Below, piece by piece: positions 15,301-29,900 of a DNA stretch of 64,000 nt. Position numbers and translations under genes: made by a program. The notes below the pieces were generated by a model. That model did no database searches. It was not told the DNA's origin and saw only the letters and a program-made list of their open reading frames with translations. This DNA is from Microglena sp. YARC (taxonomy: Eukaryota > Chlorophyta > Chlorophyceae > Chlamydomonadales > Chlamydomonadaceae). How positions within the stretch are numbered: position 1 is the first letter of the stretch; each line of letters opens with the position of its first letter. The stretch covers positions 10,384,527 to 10,448,526 of the forward strand of contig CM039466.1 of assembly GCA_022414725.1 (NCBI GenBank), given 5' to 3'.

Positions 15301-17880
15301 ATGTACATCCCCTGTAACATCCATCCATGCATGTATACATACATGTACATCCCCCTGTAACATCCAGCCATGCATGTATACATACATGTACATCCCCCTG
15401 TAACATCCATCCATGCACATATACATACATGTACATCTCCCTGTAACATCCAGCCATGCATGTATACATACATGTACATCCCCCTGTAACATCCATCCAT
15501 GCATGTATACATACATGTACATCCCCCTGTAACATCCATCCATGCACGTATATATGTACATCCCCCTGTAACATCCATCCATGCATGTTACATACATGTA
15601 CATCTCCCTGTAACATCCATCCATGCATGTATACATACATGTACATCCCCATGTAACATCCATCCATGCATGTTACATACATGTACATCCCCCTGTAACA
15701 TCCATCCATTCATATATACATGTACATCCCCCTGTAACATCCATCCATGCATGTTACATACATGTACATCCCCCTGTAACATCCATCCATGCATGTATAC
15801 ATACATGTACATCCCCATGTAACATCCATCCATGCATGTATACATACATGTACATCCCCCTGTAACATCCATCCATGCATGTTACATACATGTACATCCC
15901 CATGTAACATCCATCCGTGCATGTTTACATACATGTACATCCCCGCCCCCTGTAACATCCATCCATTCATATATACATGTACATCCCCCTGTAACATCCA
16001 TCCATGCATGTTACATACATGTACATCCCCCTGTAACATCCATCCATGCATGTATACATACATGTACGTCCCTATGTAACATCCATCCATGCATGTATAC
16101 ATACATGTACATCCCCCTGTAACATCCATCCATGCACGTATACATACATGTACATCTCCCTGTAACATCCATTCCATTTGCATGTATACATACAGTACAC
16201 ATCCCCCTGTAACATCCATTCATGCACGTATACATACAAGTACATCTCCCTGTAACATCCATCCATGCATGTATACATACATGTACATCCCCCTGTAGCA
16301 TCCATCCATGCATGTATACATACATGTACATCCTCCTGTAACATCCATCCATGCATGTATGCATACATGTACATCTTCCCTGTAACATCCATCCATGCAT
16401 GTATACATACATGTACATCCCCCTGTAACATCCATCCATGCATATATACATGTACATCCCCCTGTAACATCTATCCATGCATGTATACATACATGTACAT
16501 CTCCCTGTAACATCCATCCATGCATGTATACATACATGTACATCTCCCTGTAACATCTATCCATGCATGTATACATACATGTACATCTCCCTGTAACATC
16601 TATCCATGCATGTATACATACATGTACATCTCTCCTGTAACATCCATCCATGCATGTATACATACATGTACATCCCCCTGTAACATCCATCCATGCATGT
16701 TACATACATGTACATCCCCCTGTAAACATCCATCCATGCATATATACATGTACATCCCCCTGTAGCATCCATCCATGCATGTATACATACATGTACATCC
16801 CCATGTAACATCCATCCATGCATGTATACATACATGTACATCCCCCTGTAACATCCATCCATGCACGTATACTTTCATGGTACATCTCCCTGTAACATCC
16901 ATCCATGCACGTATACATACATGTACATCTCCCTGTAACATCCATCCATGCATGTATACATACATGTACATCCCCCTGTAAACATCCATCCATGCACGTA
17001 TACATACATGTACATCCCCCTGTAACATCCATCCATGCACGTATACATACATGTACATCCCCCTGTAACATCCATCCATGCATGTATACATACATGTACA
17101 TCTCCCTGTAACATCCAGCATTGCATGTATACATACATGTACATCCCCCTGTAACATCCATCCATGCATGTATACATACATGTACATCTCCCTGTAACAT
17201 CCATCCATGCATGTATACATACATGTACATCTCCCTGTAACATCCATCCATGCACATATACATACATGTACATCCCCCTGTAACATCCATCCATGCACGT
17301 ATACATGTACATCCCCCTGTAACATACATCCATGCATGTTACATACATGTACATCTCCTGTAACATCCATCCATGCATGTATACATACATGTACATCCCC
17401 CTGTAACATCCATCCATGCATGTTACATACATGTACATCCCCCTGTAACATCCATCCATGCATATATACATGTACATCCCCTGTAACATCTCCATCCATG
17501 CATGTATACATACATGTACATCCCCCTGTAACATCCATCCATGCATGTATACATACATGTACATCCCCCTGTAACATCCATCCATGCATGTATACATACA
17601 TGTACATCCCCTGTAACATCCATCCATGCACGTATACATACATGTACATCTCCCTGTAACATCCATCCATGCATGTATACATACATGTACATCCCCCTGT
17701 AACATCCATCCATGCATGTATACATACATGTACATCTCCCTGTAACATCCAGCATTGCATGTATACATACATGTACATCCCCCTGTAACATCCATCCATG
17801 CATGTATACATACATGTACATCCCCCTGTAATATCCATCCATGCATACATACATGTACATCCCCCTGTAACATCCATATA
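15301..17880. repeat. 43-bp minisatellite, clean portion
   Basis: About 60 near-perfect copies with a few recurring variants: gttacata instead of gtatacata, tctcc instead of ccccc, a cattcatatata short form, and cagcattgcatg. Because 43 is not a multiple of 3, all six frames cycle through the unit and give spurious long ORFs. The array ends 15 bases before exon E32. Confidence 0.97.
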
Positions 17881-17895
17881 TCCACGCATACATAC

Positions 17896-18132
17896 CTGTC
17901 AGACAGAGTGTTGTAGGACTGGCAGTTTGACCGAGCATATCCCAGTGCCTCTTCTAGTGGTGACTTCTTCGCGTAGGCTGCAGCTCCACCACCATTGGGC
18001 ATAGCCCCCCTCTTGATGAGCAGGTGGGTGATGGACGCTTGGCCAAAGCGGCATGCCAGGTGGAGAGGGGACACCCAGGGCTGGGGGTGTGTGTATCCAG
18101 GAATCTCAATGCTCTTGACAAAGTTCTTGATC
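17896..18132 (-). CDS. Exon E32: ankyrin repeat, last exon visible
   Basis: 237 bases encoding IKNFVKSIEIPGYTHPQPW, then VSPLHLACRFGQASITHLLI and KRGAMPNGGGAAAYAKKSPL. A textbook ankyrin core. It ends at a donor CAG|GTATGT, so the transcript continues leftward across the minisatellite. The donor lies directly against the array and is built from the same ACAT-type sequence. Confidence 0.93.
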
Positions 18133-21100
18133 CTGCAGTGATTTAGAAATGGGGATGTGAGGGTTCAGGGTTTAGGGGGGTGAGATTCTGGGTGTGTGAG
18201 ATTCCAGGAATTTAAATGCTCAATACGAAGTGTTAGATACTGCAGTGGATGCACTGCAAAGTGTTTGATTCTTCAGTGGGGGCAATACAAAGTTCTCAAA
18301 CCACTAACCTGTCAGTCAAAGCTGGTACATCTGTACCAACCAAGCCTGAGCTCGTATAGGCTTATGTCCAGGCGTACTTTACGAAGTTAGGCAAATGGAA
18401 GACACTGGCTAAACAATGTCATTGTTCGATGTCTAAGGAAACCAGCAACAATATTCATCTTTCTGTATACTGTTTCATACGAAGCAATACATCTTTCTGT
18501 ATACTGTTTCATACAAAGCAATACATCTTTCTGTATACTGTTTCATACAAAGCAATTAATACTTATCATATCTTCCGCTATATTCGTATGGAATTAGTGC
18601 TGGTAAAAATGCTTGCTTACTGCAATATGGCCTTCCGATAATATTTTGATAACAAAATCCGATAATAGTTTGGATATTATTTTGCAATATTGTCCGAGGA
18701 TTTGTTTGAAGACCCCTCCCAGATGTTGTGGAGCGGGCTTGTCAACAATGGCCAACAATAGCCTGTTGATGACAATGTAATGTAATATTGTGTAATGTAA
18801 TGTAATGTAATGCAATGTCATGTATTGCACTCACCCAGACAGCATCTTCACCAGGCCTGGGACAGGGTTGGTCCACAAGCGGGCATAGGGAATAGCACTG
18901 GCACCCGCGTCGAGCTGGTCCTTCACTTCCTTGCTCTTCTCCCTGAACAGAGCCCTGCGCCTCTCAATGTCCTTCTTGAGGTTGCCGCTGTACTCAACAC
19001 CAAAAGTGTTGGGGTCAGCGCCCATGTCGAGCATGAGCCTCACGGTCTCGAATTTCTTTTGCATCACCCCAACGTGCAGGGGCAGCACCTTGCTCCGGCA
19101 CTTACCAGCCATCTTCTCCCACTGGCCTTGCAGGTAGGTGGGAATGTCTGGCAGGGCCACATAGGAGTCGTTCAGGTTGCCAGCACACCTGCATGTACGT
19201 AGGTTGGAAGTCAAAGGGCTGTACAGCGTGTGTATGTATGAATGAATGTTGACAGGGCCACGTAGGAGTTGTTCAGGTTGCCAGCGCTCCTGCAAGCACG
19301 TAGGTTGAAAGTCAAAGGGCTGTACGGCGTATATGTTTGTACGGATGTAAATATGTATGTATGTTTGTACGCACTTGACCCATACAGAAAAAAACCCTAA
19401 CTCACATACAAATGCAAGAAAAGGAATTCAACAAATAGAATGAACAACCCAACCCAATAGAATGAACAACCCAACCCAACCCAATAGAATGAACAACCCA
19501 CCTGAAGACGAGCCAAGCCAGGCGAGGCATGTCATTGAGCAGCGTGGCAAGCACCATGGGGTCCATGATGGTTGGGTGGTTCACGGGCTGGAAGGCCTTA
19601 AGATCCAGCACCTTGTCCTCGAATTGGCGCAGAACCTTGGGATGTGTTCCTGCCCTTTGAGCTTTTGCCAGTGCTATTTCAGCACGTGGCAGCATGTACA
19701 TGCTGTTCGTAGCACGGGAACTGGCGAAGGGACGGTGGGCCAAGATCAGGTCTGTGATCTGCTGCACCACCTGTACGAAGAGAGAGGAGGAGAAAGTGGG
19801 GAAGTCAGTATGCAATAGCGGGTATATGCTGGCCACAGTGCGGGAGCTGGAGAATGGAAGGTGGGACAGGATCGAATCCGTGATCTGTTGCGTATATATA
19901 GAGAGAGGGAGACAGGGAGAGATAGGTTGGGGTAGTCAGTATGCAACAGAGAGAGAAGTAGAGAGTGGGGAAGTCAGTATGCAATAGCGGTAGATGCTGG
20001 CCACAGTGTGGGAGCTGGAGCATGGAAGGCGGGACAGGATCGAGTCTGTGATCTGTTGCATATATATATTGAGAGTGAGGGAGAGATAGTTTGGGGTAGT
20101 CAGTATGCAACAGCGGTATATGATGGCCACAGTGTGGGAGCTAGTGAATGGAAGGTGGGACAAGATCAGGTCTGTAATCTGTTGCACCACCTGTATGAAG
20201 AGAGAGAAGTAGAGAGTGGGGAAGTCAGTATGCAATAGCGGTATATGCTGGCCACAGTGTGGGAGCTGGTGCATGGAAGGTGGGACAGGATTGAGTCCGT
20301 GATCTGTTGCATATATATAGAGAGAGAGGGAGAGAGGGAGAGATAGTTTGGGGTAGTCAGTATGCAACAGCGGTATATGATGGCCACAGTGTGGGAGCTA
20401 GTGAATGGAAGGTGGGAAAAGATCAGGTCTGTAATCTGTTGCACCACCTGTATGAAGAGAGAGGAGGAGAGAGTGGGGAAGTCAGTATGCAAGAGCAGGT
20501 ATATGCTGGCCACAGTGCGGGAGCTGGTGCATGGAAGGTAGCCTTGTTGTGGCGCTCCTCCGGCAGCAGGAAGAGTGCGTACTGAATTGGGGTAACCCCA
20601 AATCCATCAGAAATATTCGGTCTATCCGGACCAAAGCAACATACAGACATACAGACATGGTGCACACACACACACACTACCCCCCTGCCCCCATGTATGT
20701 ATGCACCACCTTGTTGTGGCGCTCCTTCAGCAGCAGGAAGAGTGCGTACTGAATTGGGGTGACCCCGAAGCCGTCGGGAATGTTGATAGATGGGGAGAGC
20801 TTCAGAAGGGCCTCTACGCAGCTCATTCGGCCCAAACGAACTGCCAGCACCAGGGGGCTGGTGCGGTTGAGCTCCGGGCGGGTGGGCACATCTGCACCGC
20901 CGAACCATGAGGTTTTCTTGGGTGCAGCTTTCTTGCCCGGGGGCAGAGGACGCCGCTGGCGGGCTGCCTCCTCGGCCTTCTTGCACTTCTTCAGGAAAGC
21001 CGCCCACTTGCCCTGGGCCAGAGGGAACTCCTGGGGGAAGGAACCATGGTTGAAGTATTTAGACAAAGGTGTGTGTGGGGGGGTGGGGGGCGTGTATGTG

Positions 21101-24100
21101 TGTGTGTGGTGGTGGTGGTGGTGGGTGGGGGGGGGGGGGGGCAGCATGTTTTCTCACCCAAAACCCAATGTGTACTACATGTACAGTTTTCAGGCCCATC
21201 TTAGTATCTTTTAAGGACCACACCCAATCACCACCAACAATCTGAGGAGACGTACTCATGACTTCATGAGTGTCAAATTGATGTTCCTCAGTCACAGATC
21301 TAACCACCAACCACAATCACCACCAGCACCCACCAGCACCACCAACATGAGGAGACATGCTCTTGAGGTAACACTTGATGTTCCTCTGGTGCAGACATAA
21401 CCACTAACCACAATCAACCACCACCACCAACAACAACCACTATGTCCAAGCTGAGGAGACATACTCTTGAGATACCACTTGGTTTTCCTCTAGTGCAGAC
21501 CCACCAACCACAATCAACCACCACCAGCAACCACAATGACCAAGCTGAGGAGACATGCTCTTGAGGGACCACTTGATATTCCTCTGGCGCAGATCTAACC
21601 ACCAACCACAATCACCATCACCAGCCACCACCAACCTGGGGAGACATGCTCTTGAGGTACCACTTGATGTTCCTCTGGCGCAGATCTGCACTGACCGCCT
21701 GCTGCTCCTTCACAGTCTTGTACCCCTTCAGCCTGGCATGCACGTTCCACAAACCTGGCGCAGGGGTGGTTGGTTGGTTGGTTGGTTAGTAGTTGGTTAG
21801 TTACTAGTTGGTTGATTAGTAGTTGGTTGGTTGGTAGTTGGTTGGTTGGTTGGTTTGTAGTTGCTTGGTTGGTAGACTGGCATTCACGTTCCACAGACCT
21901 GAGACAGGGGTGGTTGGTTGTTCAGTAGTTGGTTGGTTAGTAATGGTTGGTTAATAGTTGGTTGGATGGTAGACTGGCTTTCATGTTCCACAGACCTGGG
22001 ACAGGGGTGGTTGTTTGTTTAGTAGTTGTTTACTTGGTATTTTGTTGGTCAATAGTTGGTTGGCTGGTTAGTAGTTACTTGGTTGGTACTCTGACTCACA
22101 TTCCGCAGACCTGGGGCAGGGGTGGTTGGTTGTTCAGTAGTTGGCTGCTTAGTAGTTGGTTGGTTTATAGTGAGTTGGTTGGTTAGTAGTGGCTTGGTGG
22201 GTAGACTGGCATTCATGTTGAACACAGACCTGGGGCAGAGGCACTTGGATGGTTGGTAGTTGGTTGGTAGTTGGTTGGTAGTTGGTTGGTAGGTTGGTAG
22301 ACTGGCATTCACGCTCCACAGAGGTGGGGCAGAGGCACTTGGTTGGTTGGTAGTAAGTTGGTAGATGGTTGGTATGTTGGTAGAATGGAAGTCCAATGGA
22401 CAGACCTGGGCCAGAGGTATTTGGTTGGTTAGTTGTTGGTTGATAGAGACGCCAGCATGAGGCTGGTCATGAACCAGACCTGGGCCAGAGGTATTTGGTT
22501 GGTTAGTTGTTGGTTGATAGAGACGCCAGCATGAGGCTGGTCATGAACCAGACCTGGGCCAGAGGTATTTGGTTGGTTAGTCGTTGGTTGATAGAGACGC
22601 CAGCATGAGGCTGGTCATGAACCAGACCTGGGCCAGAGGTATTTGGTTGGCTAGTCGTTGGTTGATAGAGACGCCAGCATGAGGCTGGTCATGAACCAGA
22701 CCTGGGCCAGAGGTATTTGGTTGGTTAGTCGTTGGTTGATAGAGACGCCAGCATGAGGCTGGTCATGAATTCTGTATCCTTTAGAGGATGGAAATACATT
22801 ATACAATGCTGTACAAAAAAGGTAATAATAACGCCAGGTGGGGCGAGGTTTTAAGGGAACCCGTCGTATGCGGGTAGAGAGCGGTCTTCTACCTCAACTG
22901 GACAAGCTACCATCGCGGTTGACAACGACCAGCAACGCTAAGAGCGACCGTAGGGGGAATCGAACCCCCGACTCTTTGTCCTAGTGATTTGGTATACAAC
23001 TAGACCAATGAATATCACTGAAAGGGGCTAATGCTATACAATGTATTAAAAAATGCGATGAGAATCGCTATATTAAATGATCACGGTAGGACAAACTCAG
23101 GGTCCCAATAGGTAAATCGATTGTTTGGGGTTCAGGTCACCAGTGTTATTTCTGTTCAGACCCTCCTGATATCATGGTTGGGCAGGTGCCTTTAGTCTAT
23201 TAAAACGTGCAACGCGATTCACAAGTGAATGTGAAGTGAAGTGAATGTGAAGTGAATGTGAATGTGAATGTGAAGTGAATGTATCACTGTAGCACGAACT
23301 CAGGGCCTCCGTCGGTAAATAATTGCTTGGGGATCAGTTCATCAGTTTTCTTTTTCCTTTTTCTGTTTAGACCTTCCTGATATCATGGTTGGGCTAATCC
23401 CTTTAGCCCTATTCGGTCAGCCCCTGGGATGTAGCAACATTAAGCTCCCGTCAACCTTAAGTGAATCTACTCATATGTAGGAGTGGCAACGCGATTCAAC
23501 TGAATCTTGTGTCGCTGTTTGTGTCGGGAGACACACCTCCTGGGGTGAAGTTATTTTCACAAATAAAAAACAAATACAGACAAATTGACCTGGCGCAGCA
23601 GCAGAGCCCTTGGACTTGGGGTCGTAGTCGTCCTCCAGCATGTCCTTCAGAGCGGGTGAGTTGATCGAAGTGTCGATCAAAACGGAGGTTGGTACCTGCG
23701 AGAATCATACGGTGTGTGTGAGTGCTTGGGTGGGTGGGTGGGGTGGGTGGGGTGGGGTGGGGGGGCGTAAGAGTGAAGGATGCTCACTAGATGCGGGGGT
23801 CTGAAATGTCTATCAAAACGGAGGTGGGATACTCCTTCTTTTGTGAGAATCATACAGGGTGGGTGGGGGGGGGTAGGGGGTAACAGTACAGGATGCTCAC
23901 TTTAGTGCGGGGGTCTGAAATGTCGAACTGAACAGAGGTGGGATACTTCTTCTCCTGCACTGATCATACAAGGGGAGGGGGTTCCAACCCACCACCAACC
24001 TGTCCTTAGCCCTAGACCCGGCCCTATCACTTACTTTCATGTACTTAGGCAGTCCTTCGTAGAGAGTTGCAGGCTGGTAATAGGGCTCATTGGCCCACAG

Positions 24101-26861
24101 CTTCTCTCCAGGCGTTCCGCAGATAAGGGCCTTTGCACGGTCCCCCATCGTCATGTTCACCTTCATCACCTTCTTCCCGTTCTTGTCGACCACAATTTCT
24201 CCCTCAGCCACAGGACCAGCCTCGCTCTTGAACTCAGATACCTCAGTACCCTCACCTGAATACAGGATTAAATGAATGAATGAAAACATGAATAAATGAA
24301 AAATGAATTAATACATGAATAAAGGAGAACACAAATATCTCATACATGAATGAATAAATGCATGAATACATTAATCAATTATGAATGAATCAATGAATGA
24401 ACAAAAACATGAATAAATTATGAATGAATAAACGAATCAATGAAATGAAGCTCACCCAGCGGCCCAGCAATCTTATGCAGCAGCAAACTGGATTCGGCGT
24501 TAAAGCTCTCCCGGTCGCTCTTCCTCCTCAGCCCCCCCTTCTTAAACGAAGTCTCTCTCAGGAGCTTGGAGGTGAACTCAGTCAGACTTCCTTTCCTGCT
24601 GGTCACAGGGCTACCATCCTGGTCAACCCTAAACGCTCCACCCTCTAGATCAGCGCCACCCGATGACCTGTCATCCGAAACATGGAGCCCGGTCTTGGAG
24701 GGCCTCAGGCGACCTTGAGGCAGTAGCTGGCGCATGGCCTTCTCCCTCTGGTCCAGGATCTCATCCATGGCATCCTCTTCATCAAAGATGTCATCACCCT
24801 GTACGTGTGTAAGTGTGAGCGTGCATGTGTGCAGGTTTGTGTGTATGTCTCTGTCTACATACCCCCCTGACTATCCCTGGGCTGGACCCCAAACAATCCT
24901 TTCACCAACGGGGGCCCTGAGTTTGTGCTGCAGTGATAATATCCCAGCAGTATGCTTGTGCAGTTTCAGCACAGTATTAAATTATGCCCAGCAGTACACA
25001 CGTATAGTTTCAGCACAGTATTAAATTATGCCCAGCAGTACACGCGTTTAGTTTCAGCACAGTATTAAATTATGCCCAGCAGTACACACATATAGTTTCA
25101 GCACAGTATTAAATTATGCCCAGCAGTACACACGTATAGTTTCAGCACAGTATTAAATTATGCCCAGCAGTACACACGTATAGTTTCAGCACAGTATTAA
25201 ATTATGCCCAGCAGTACACACATATAGTTTCAGCACAGTATTAAATTATGCCCAGCAGTACACACGTATAGTTTCAGCACAGTATTAAATTATGCCCAGC
25301 AGTACACACGTATAGTTTCAGCACAGTATTAAATTATGCCCAGCAGTACACACGTATAGTTTCAGCACAGTATCAAATTATGCCCAGCAGTACACACGTA
25401 TAGTTTCAGCACAGTATTAACTTATGCCCAGCAGTACACACGTACAGTTTCAGCACAGTATTAAATTATGCCCAGCGCCGCACATGTACATTATCAGCAT
25501 GTGACTCAATTCTGCCTTGCAGTACGGATGTACAGTATCAGCATGTTATTCAATTCTGCCCTGCAGTACGCATGTACAGTAGCAGCATGAGTTCTGATTT
25601 CACTCTGCCGTACACGTACAATTTCAGCATGATATCCAACCGCACCCAGCGGTACGCACATACAGGTTCAACATATAGAATACACTTATAGAACGAGAAT
25701 AACCTGGAACCCCAGCATACCTCGTCGTTGCAGTTGTACTTGTCCTCGTAGTCCAAGTCATCCTCTAGCTCAAGAGGTGGCATATCAGCCTCCTTCTCAT
25801 CTGAGGGGAAGAAACGATCCCACCTACAAACAGGGAGAGTGATTGGTTAGACAACAGGGCTGATGCTAGTCATCTGGACACCAGTACAAGCTACCTATAA
25901 ACACCACTTATAAACAGGGAGATTGATTGGTTAGACACCAGGGCAGGTGATAGTTATCTGGCACCAGTACATGCTACAAGCTCAAGAGGCGGCATGCCAG
26001 CCTCCTTCTCAATGGAAGGGGAAGAAACGATCCCACCTACAAGCAGGGAGATTGATTGGTTAGACAACAGGGCTGATGCTAGTTATCTTGACACCAGGAC
26101 ATGCTACCTACACCAGTCATTTACATTAAAAACAATTCAATTTATGACATCAGTCATTAAATAAAAACAATTCGATTTATGACATTAGTCATTTACATTA
26201 AAAACAATTCAATTTATGACATCAGTCATTAACATTAAAAACAATTCAATTTATGACATCAGTCACTTACATTAAAAACAATTCAATTTATGACATCAGT
26301 CATTAACATTAAAAACAATTTAATTTATGACATCAGTCATTAACATTAAAAACAATTCAATTTATGACATCAGTCATTAACATTAAAAACTATTCGATTT
26401 ATGACATCAGTCATTTACATTAAAAACAATTCAATTTATGACATCAGTCATTAAATAAAAACAAGATCAAATTAGAAATCAAACCGATATCAATTGATAA
26501 ATAAAAAACAAGAAAGAATCAACACACAGGAAGGCTTACCATAGAGAGCCCATCTTTCTCCAGCGCCTGCGCATAACAGCGGTGGGACCGTCGTAGTGAG
26601 ATGTGAGCATGCTCAGGTCAAGACCCTCAGCAACTGGACCAGACTCTTCCACAGGCTCATCCTCGGGGTTCTCTGCCTCGGAGTCCTCTCCCTGCCCATC
26701 ATCTTCTAACTCCATGTCAACCTCCTCAGCCTCAGCCTGCAGAAAGAAGCACGTGATGGGAGGGTGGATGGTAGGAAGTGTGGATGGGTGGGAGGGAGTG
26801 TGGGTGGTTGGGTGGGAGAGAGAGTGCGGGTGGGAGGGTGGGAGGGCATGTTAGTGGGAAG

Positions 26862-26910
<49 letters not shown>

Positions 26911-29900
26911 GACATGATATCATTCTGCAGCTCCCTACGCATGTTTCCATAGTAGGTTTGAAAAACAACTTTCACTCACCTCAACACACTCACGTGGGAG
27001 GGAGTGTGGGTGGGTGGGTGAGGCTCACGATCGATAGAAGGTGCCAGCTTGTTTGCTTGCACTGAGGCCAACCATCAATACAAATAAAACAAATGAACTA
27101 TAATACATACCACCAATACAAAACAAATGAACTATAATACATACCACCAATACAAAACAAATGAACTATAATACATTTCACAGACCTCCTAATAATAAAA
27201 AATAAATAAAAATCACTGACTTCTACATAATTATAATCAGGGGGGGGGGGGGGGGGGGGGGGGGGGCAGAAGGACAGATTTTGGACCGTACCTTCGATAT
27301 GGTGTCTGATTCAGATGGGAGTTGGAATTGTGGAAGTTTCATACAAAAAGAGGGGGGAAATAAAGTTGGGAAAAAGTTTTTAACCCCCCCCACCCACCCA
27401 CCCATCCACCCTCCCAAAACCCGATTACCTCACCCTACCCCCCCTAAAATGGGGGTCATTCGAAAGATCTTTTCTGGCCCATTCCAGTTATGCTCTTACA
27501 TCTTTCATGGGCTTGCCCAAACGTGATTTATCGCGTAGTTAATATTGGGGCCGCTTCGGTTGAAAAAACCTTTGGACCCCTCTAACTTTTGTACAACTTT
27601 ATTTTTGGCTAAACAAAATTGTTATAGGTTAGCCTATATCCAAAGCGAAGGTGCGGTACGGCAGCTTTTTTCTTGCCCTCCCCTCGATAATAATAATATA
27701 TAAAATAAATTTCACTGACCTCCACACGCTTGGGAACGGAGTCCATGAAGTCCCCTTTCTCCTCAGCGGACAGCTCGGCACCAGGCATGTCATCAGCATC
27801 ATCAGCAGTTGTGGACAGGAACTCCAAGCTGCCTCCATGTCCGGACCACACCTCCAAGAACTGAGGGACACCTGCATGTATTTATGTTTTCATTTGTGAT
27901 TCTGTTTTTCATTCGTGGTAATGGTGTTTATGTTGCACATATTTAGTCACATTGTATACATCACCTATCATTGTACTTCACATATTTAGTCACATTGCAT
28001 ACATCACCTATCATTGTACTTCACATATTTAGTCACATTGCATACATCACCTATCATTGTACTTCACATATTTAGTCACATTGCATACATCACCTATCAT
28101 TTTACTTCACATATTTAGTCACATTGCATACATCACCAATCGTACCATATCGAACTGCACGATGAGGCCAACTCTCGCCACTAATATCCGTGCAGTTGAC
28201 GGGCTTGGCTCCCATTCCGATGAGGATAGAGGCAACAGACAGAGTGTTGATGCGGTCCAAATGCATGGCATGGCCCAGAGCAGTCTTTCCCCCTTCGTCC
28301 TCCATGTCAACCTTCGCACCTCTTTGGAGCAGAATCTGCATTGTTGGGGTAGTGTGTATGTGTGTGACAGTGGGTAGTGTGTATGTGAGCGACAGTGGGT
28401 AGTGTGTATGTGTGCGACAGTGGGTAGTGTGTATGTGTGCGACAGTGGGTAGTGTGTATGTGAGCGACAGTGGGTAGTGTGTATGTGTACGACAGTGGGT
28501 AGTGTGTATGTGTACGACAGTGGGTAGTGTGTATGTTTGTGACAGTCCAGGTGTATGGTATGGCCCATGTATGCACAGCCCTCCCCGATATTGACTTTGG
28601 ATAAGTCTATTTTACCAGATAGACTGTAGAACACACACATGTGCATTGGTATTTGCATGACCCAGAATCTGCTTTGTTTCGATAGTGTGCATGAGTCCTA
28701 GCCCGTTTCAGTGATACGATTAGTCTAGTGGTACACCAAATCGCTGAAACGAAGCGGGGTCGGGGGTTCTATTCCCCCTACGGTCACCCTGAGCATTGCA
28801 GGTTATTACCAACCGCAAAGGTAGCTTGTCCAGTCGAGGTGGTAGACCGTTCTCTGCCCGCGTACGATGGGTTCCCTTAATACGATGCCCCACCAGGCGT
28901 TATCATATCTAGATTCCAGTTACCGTGCCGGTCGACGACCCTCCGGGCGGGCCCAAGTGGACTCAAGGGGTTTGAACCTTTCACCTGCTGCGATCCTTTT
29001 CCTGCACTGCTGATATTTCTGTTCATGCGCACGTCAACTAGTCAAATGTTAGGGTGTGGAGGTGGCCGGAATCTGGCAAACAGCGACAGACAGGCAGACA
29101 GAGATGCAGACTGACAGGCATGGACCATGGAAATAAAGGCTCCAGCCCCAGGCCTCTGGGGGGCCTAGGGAGGCTAAAGCATCAAGTCCTAGGACCGTTG
29201 CAAGCGGCGCAGAAAATTAGCGGAGAGTGGGTTCGAAATTGGCGAGGTTCAAGCTGTCCGAGGATTAGAAGGGTGGAGAGTGGCGAGGCCCAGTTTTGGA
29301 ACATGACGGACGGACAGACAGACAGACAGACAGACAGATTCTTGGACAAAAGCTGTGACCCTGGAGGATCCTGCCCTCCAGAAAAGGGGGGCCTGGTAAC
29401 ACCAAAGCTGGCACCACAAAAACTACACCACCGACACAAAATGCATGATTCACCCAATTCAACCTGTGCCCCTGATTAGAAAACAAATCCATCCCCCATC
29501 TCCCATCTCTCACCACCCATCCCCCACCTTCCATACTCCCCCCATCTGCCATCCCCCACCCACACATGATCTCCCATATTTCAGCCTGCGCCCCTGATTA
29601 GAAAATAAATATCCCATCCGCCATCCCATGTCACATGAGAGGTGGCTGGTCTCCAGGTGACACCAAATCTGAACAGCAGCAGCCCCAATAATGAAACATC
29701 AAGCACGATGTCCATTGATGTACCAAATTTGCCAAATGCCCATCGATACATCGAATTAAAACTTTGGCTTACCTGGATGGAGCCCTCACTGGCGCCCTTA
29801 GCAGCGCACATGAGAGGGGTCTGGCCTCCAGGTACAACCGGAGCCATTACAGGCGAGGAGCAGCAGCCCCCTTTGCTGAGTACAACCGGTACGAATTTCC

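Noticed and set aside
213..17880. Dozens of ORFs reading M-Y-M-Y-V-Y-M-H-G-W-M-L-Q-G or H-P-P-V-T-S-I-H-A
   Set aside because: They are translations of the 43-bp minisatellite. The unit has few stops and is not a multiple of 3, so every frame cycles through the same words.
233..17880. CRISPR-like regular repeat array
   Set aside because: There are no variable spacers between repeats, the unit is directly tandem, and the DNA is eukaryotic.
22929..23005. Functional tRNA genes at the A/B-box sequences (also 28706 and 54567)
   Set aside because: Acceptor stems do not pair properly and the sequences continue into a shared ~110-base body, so they are SINE heads.
28119..28658. Extended ORF THYPLSHTYTLPTVAHIHT upstream of E21
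   Set aside because: Translation of the 25-bp array. The ankyrin coding begins after the acceptor at 28335.
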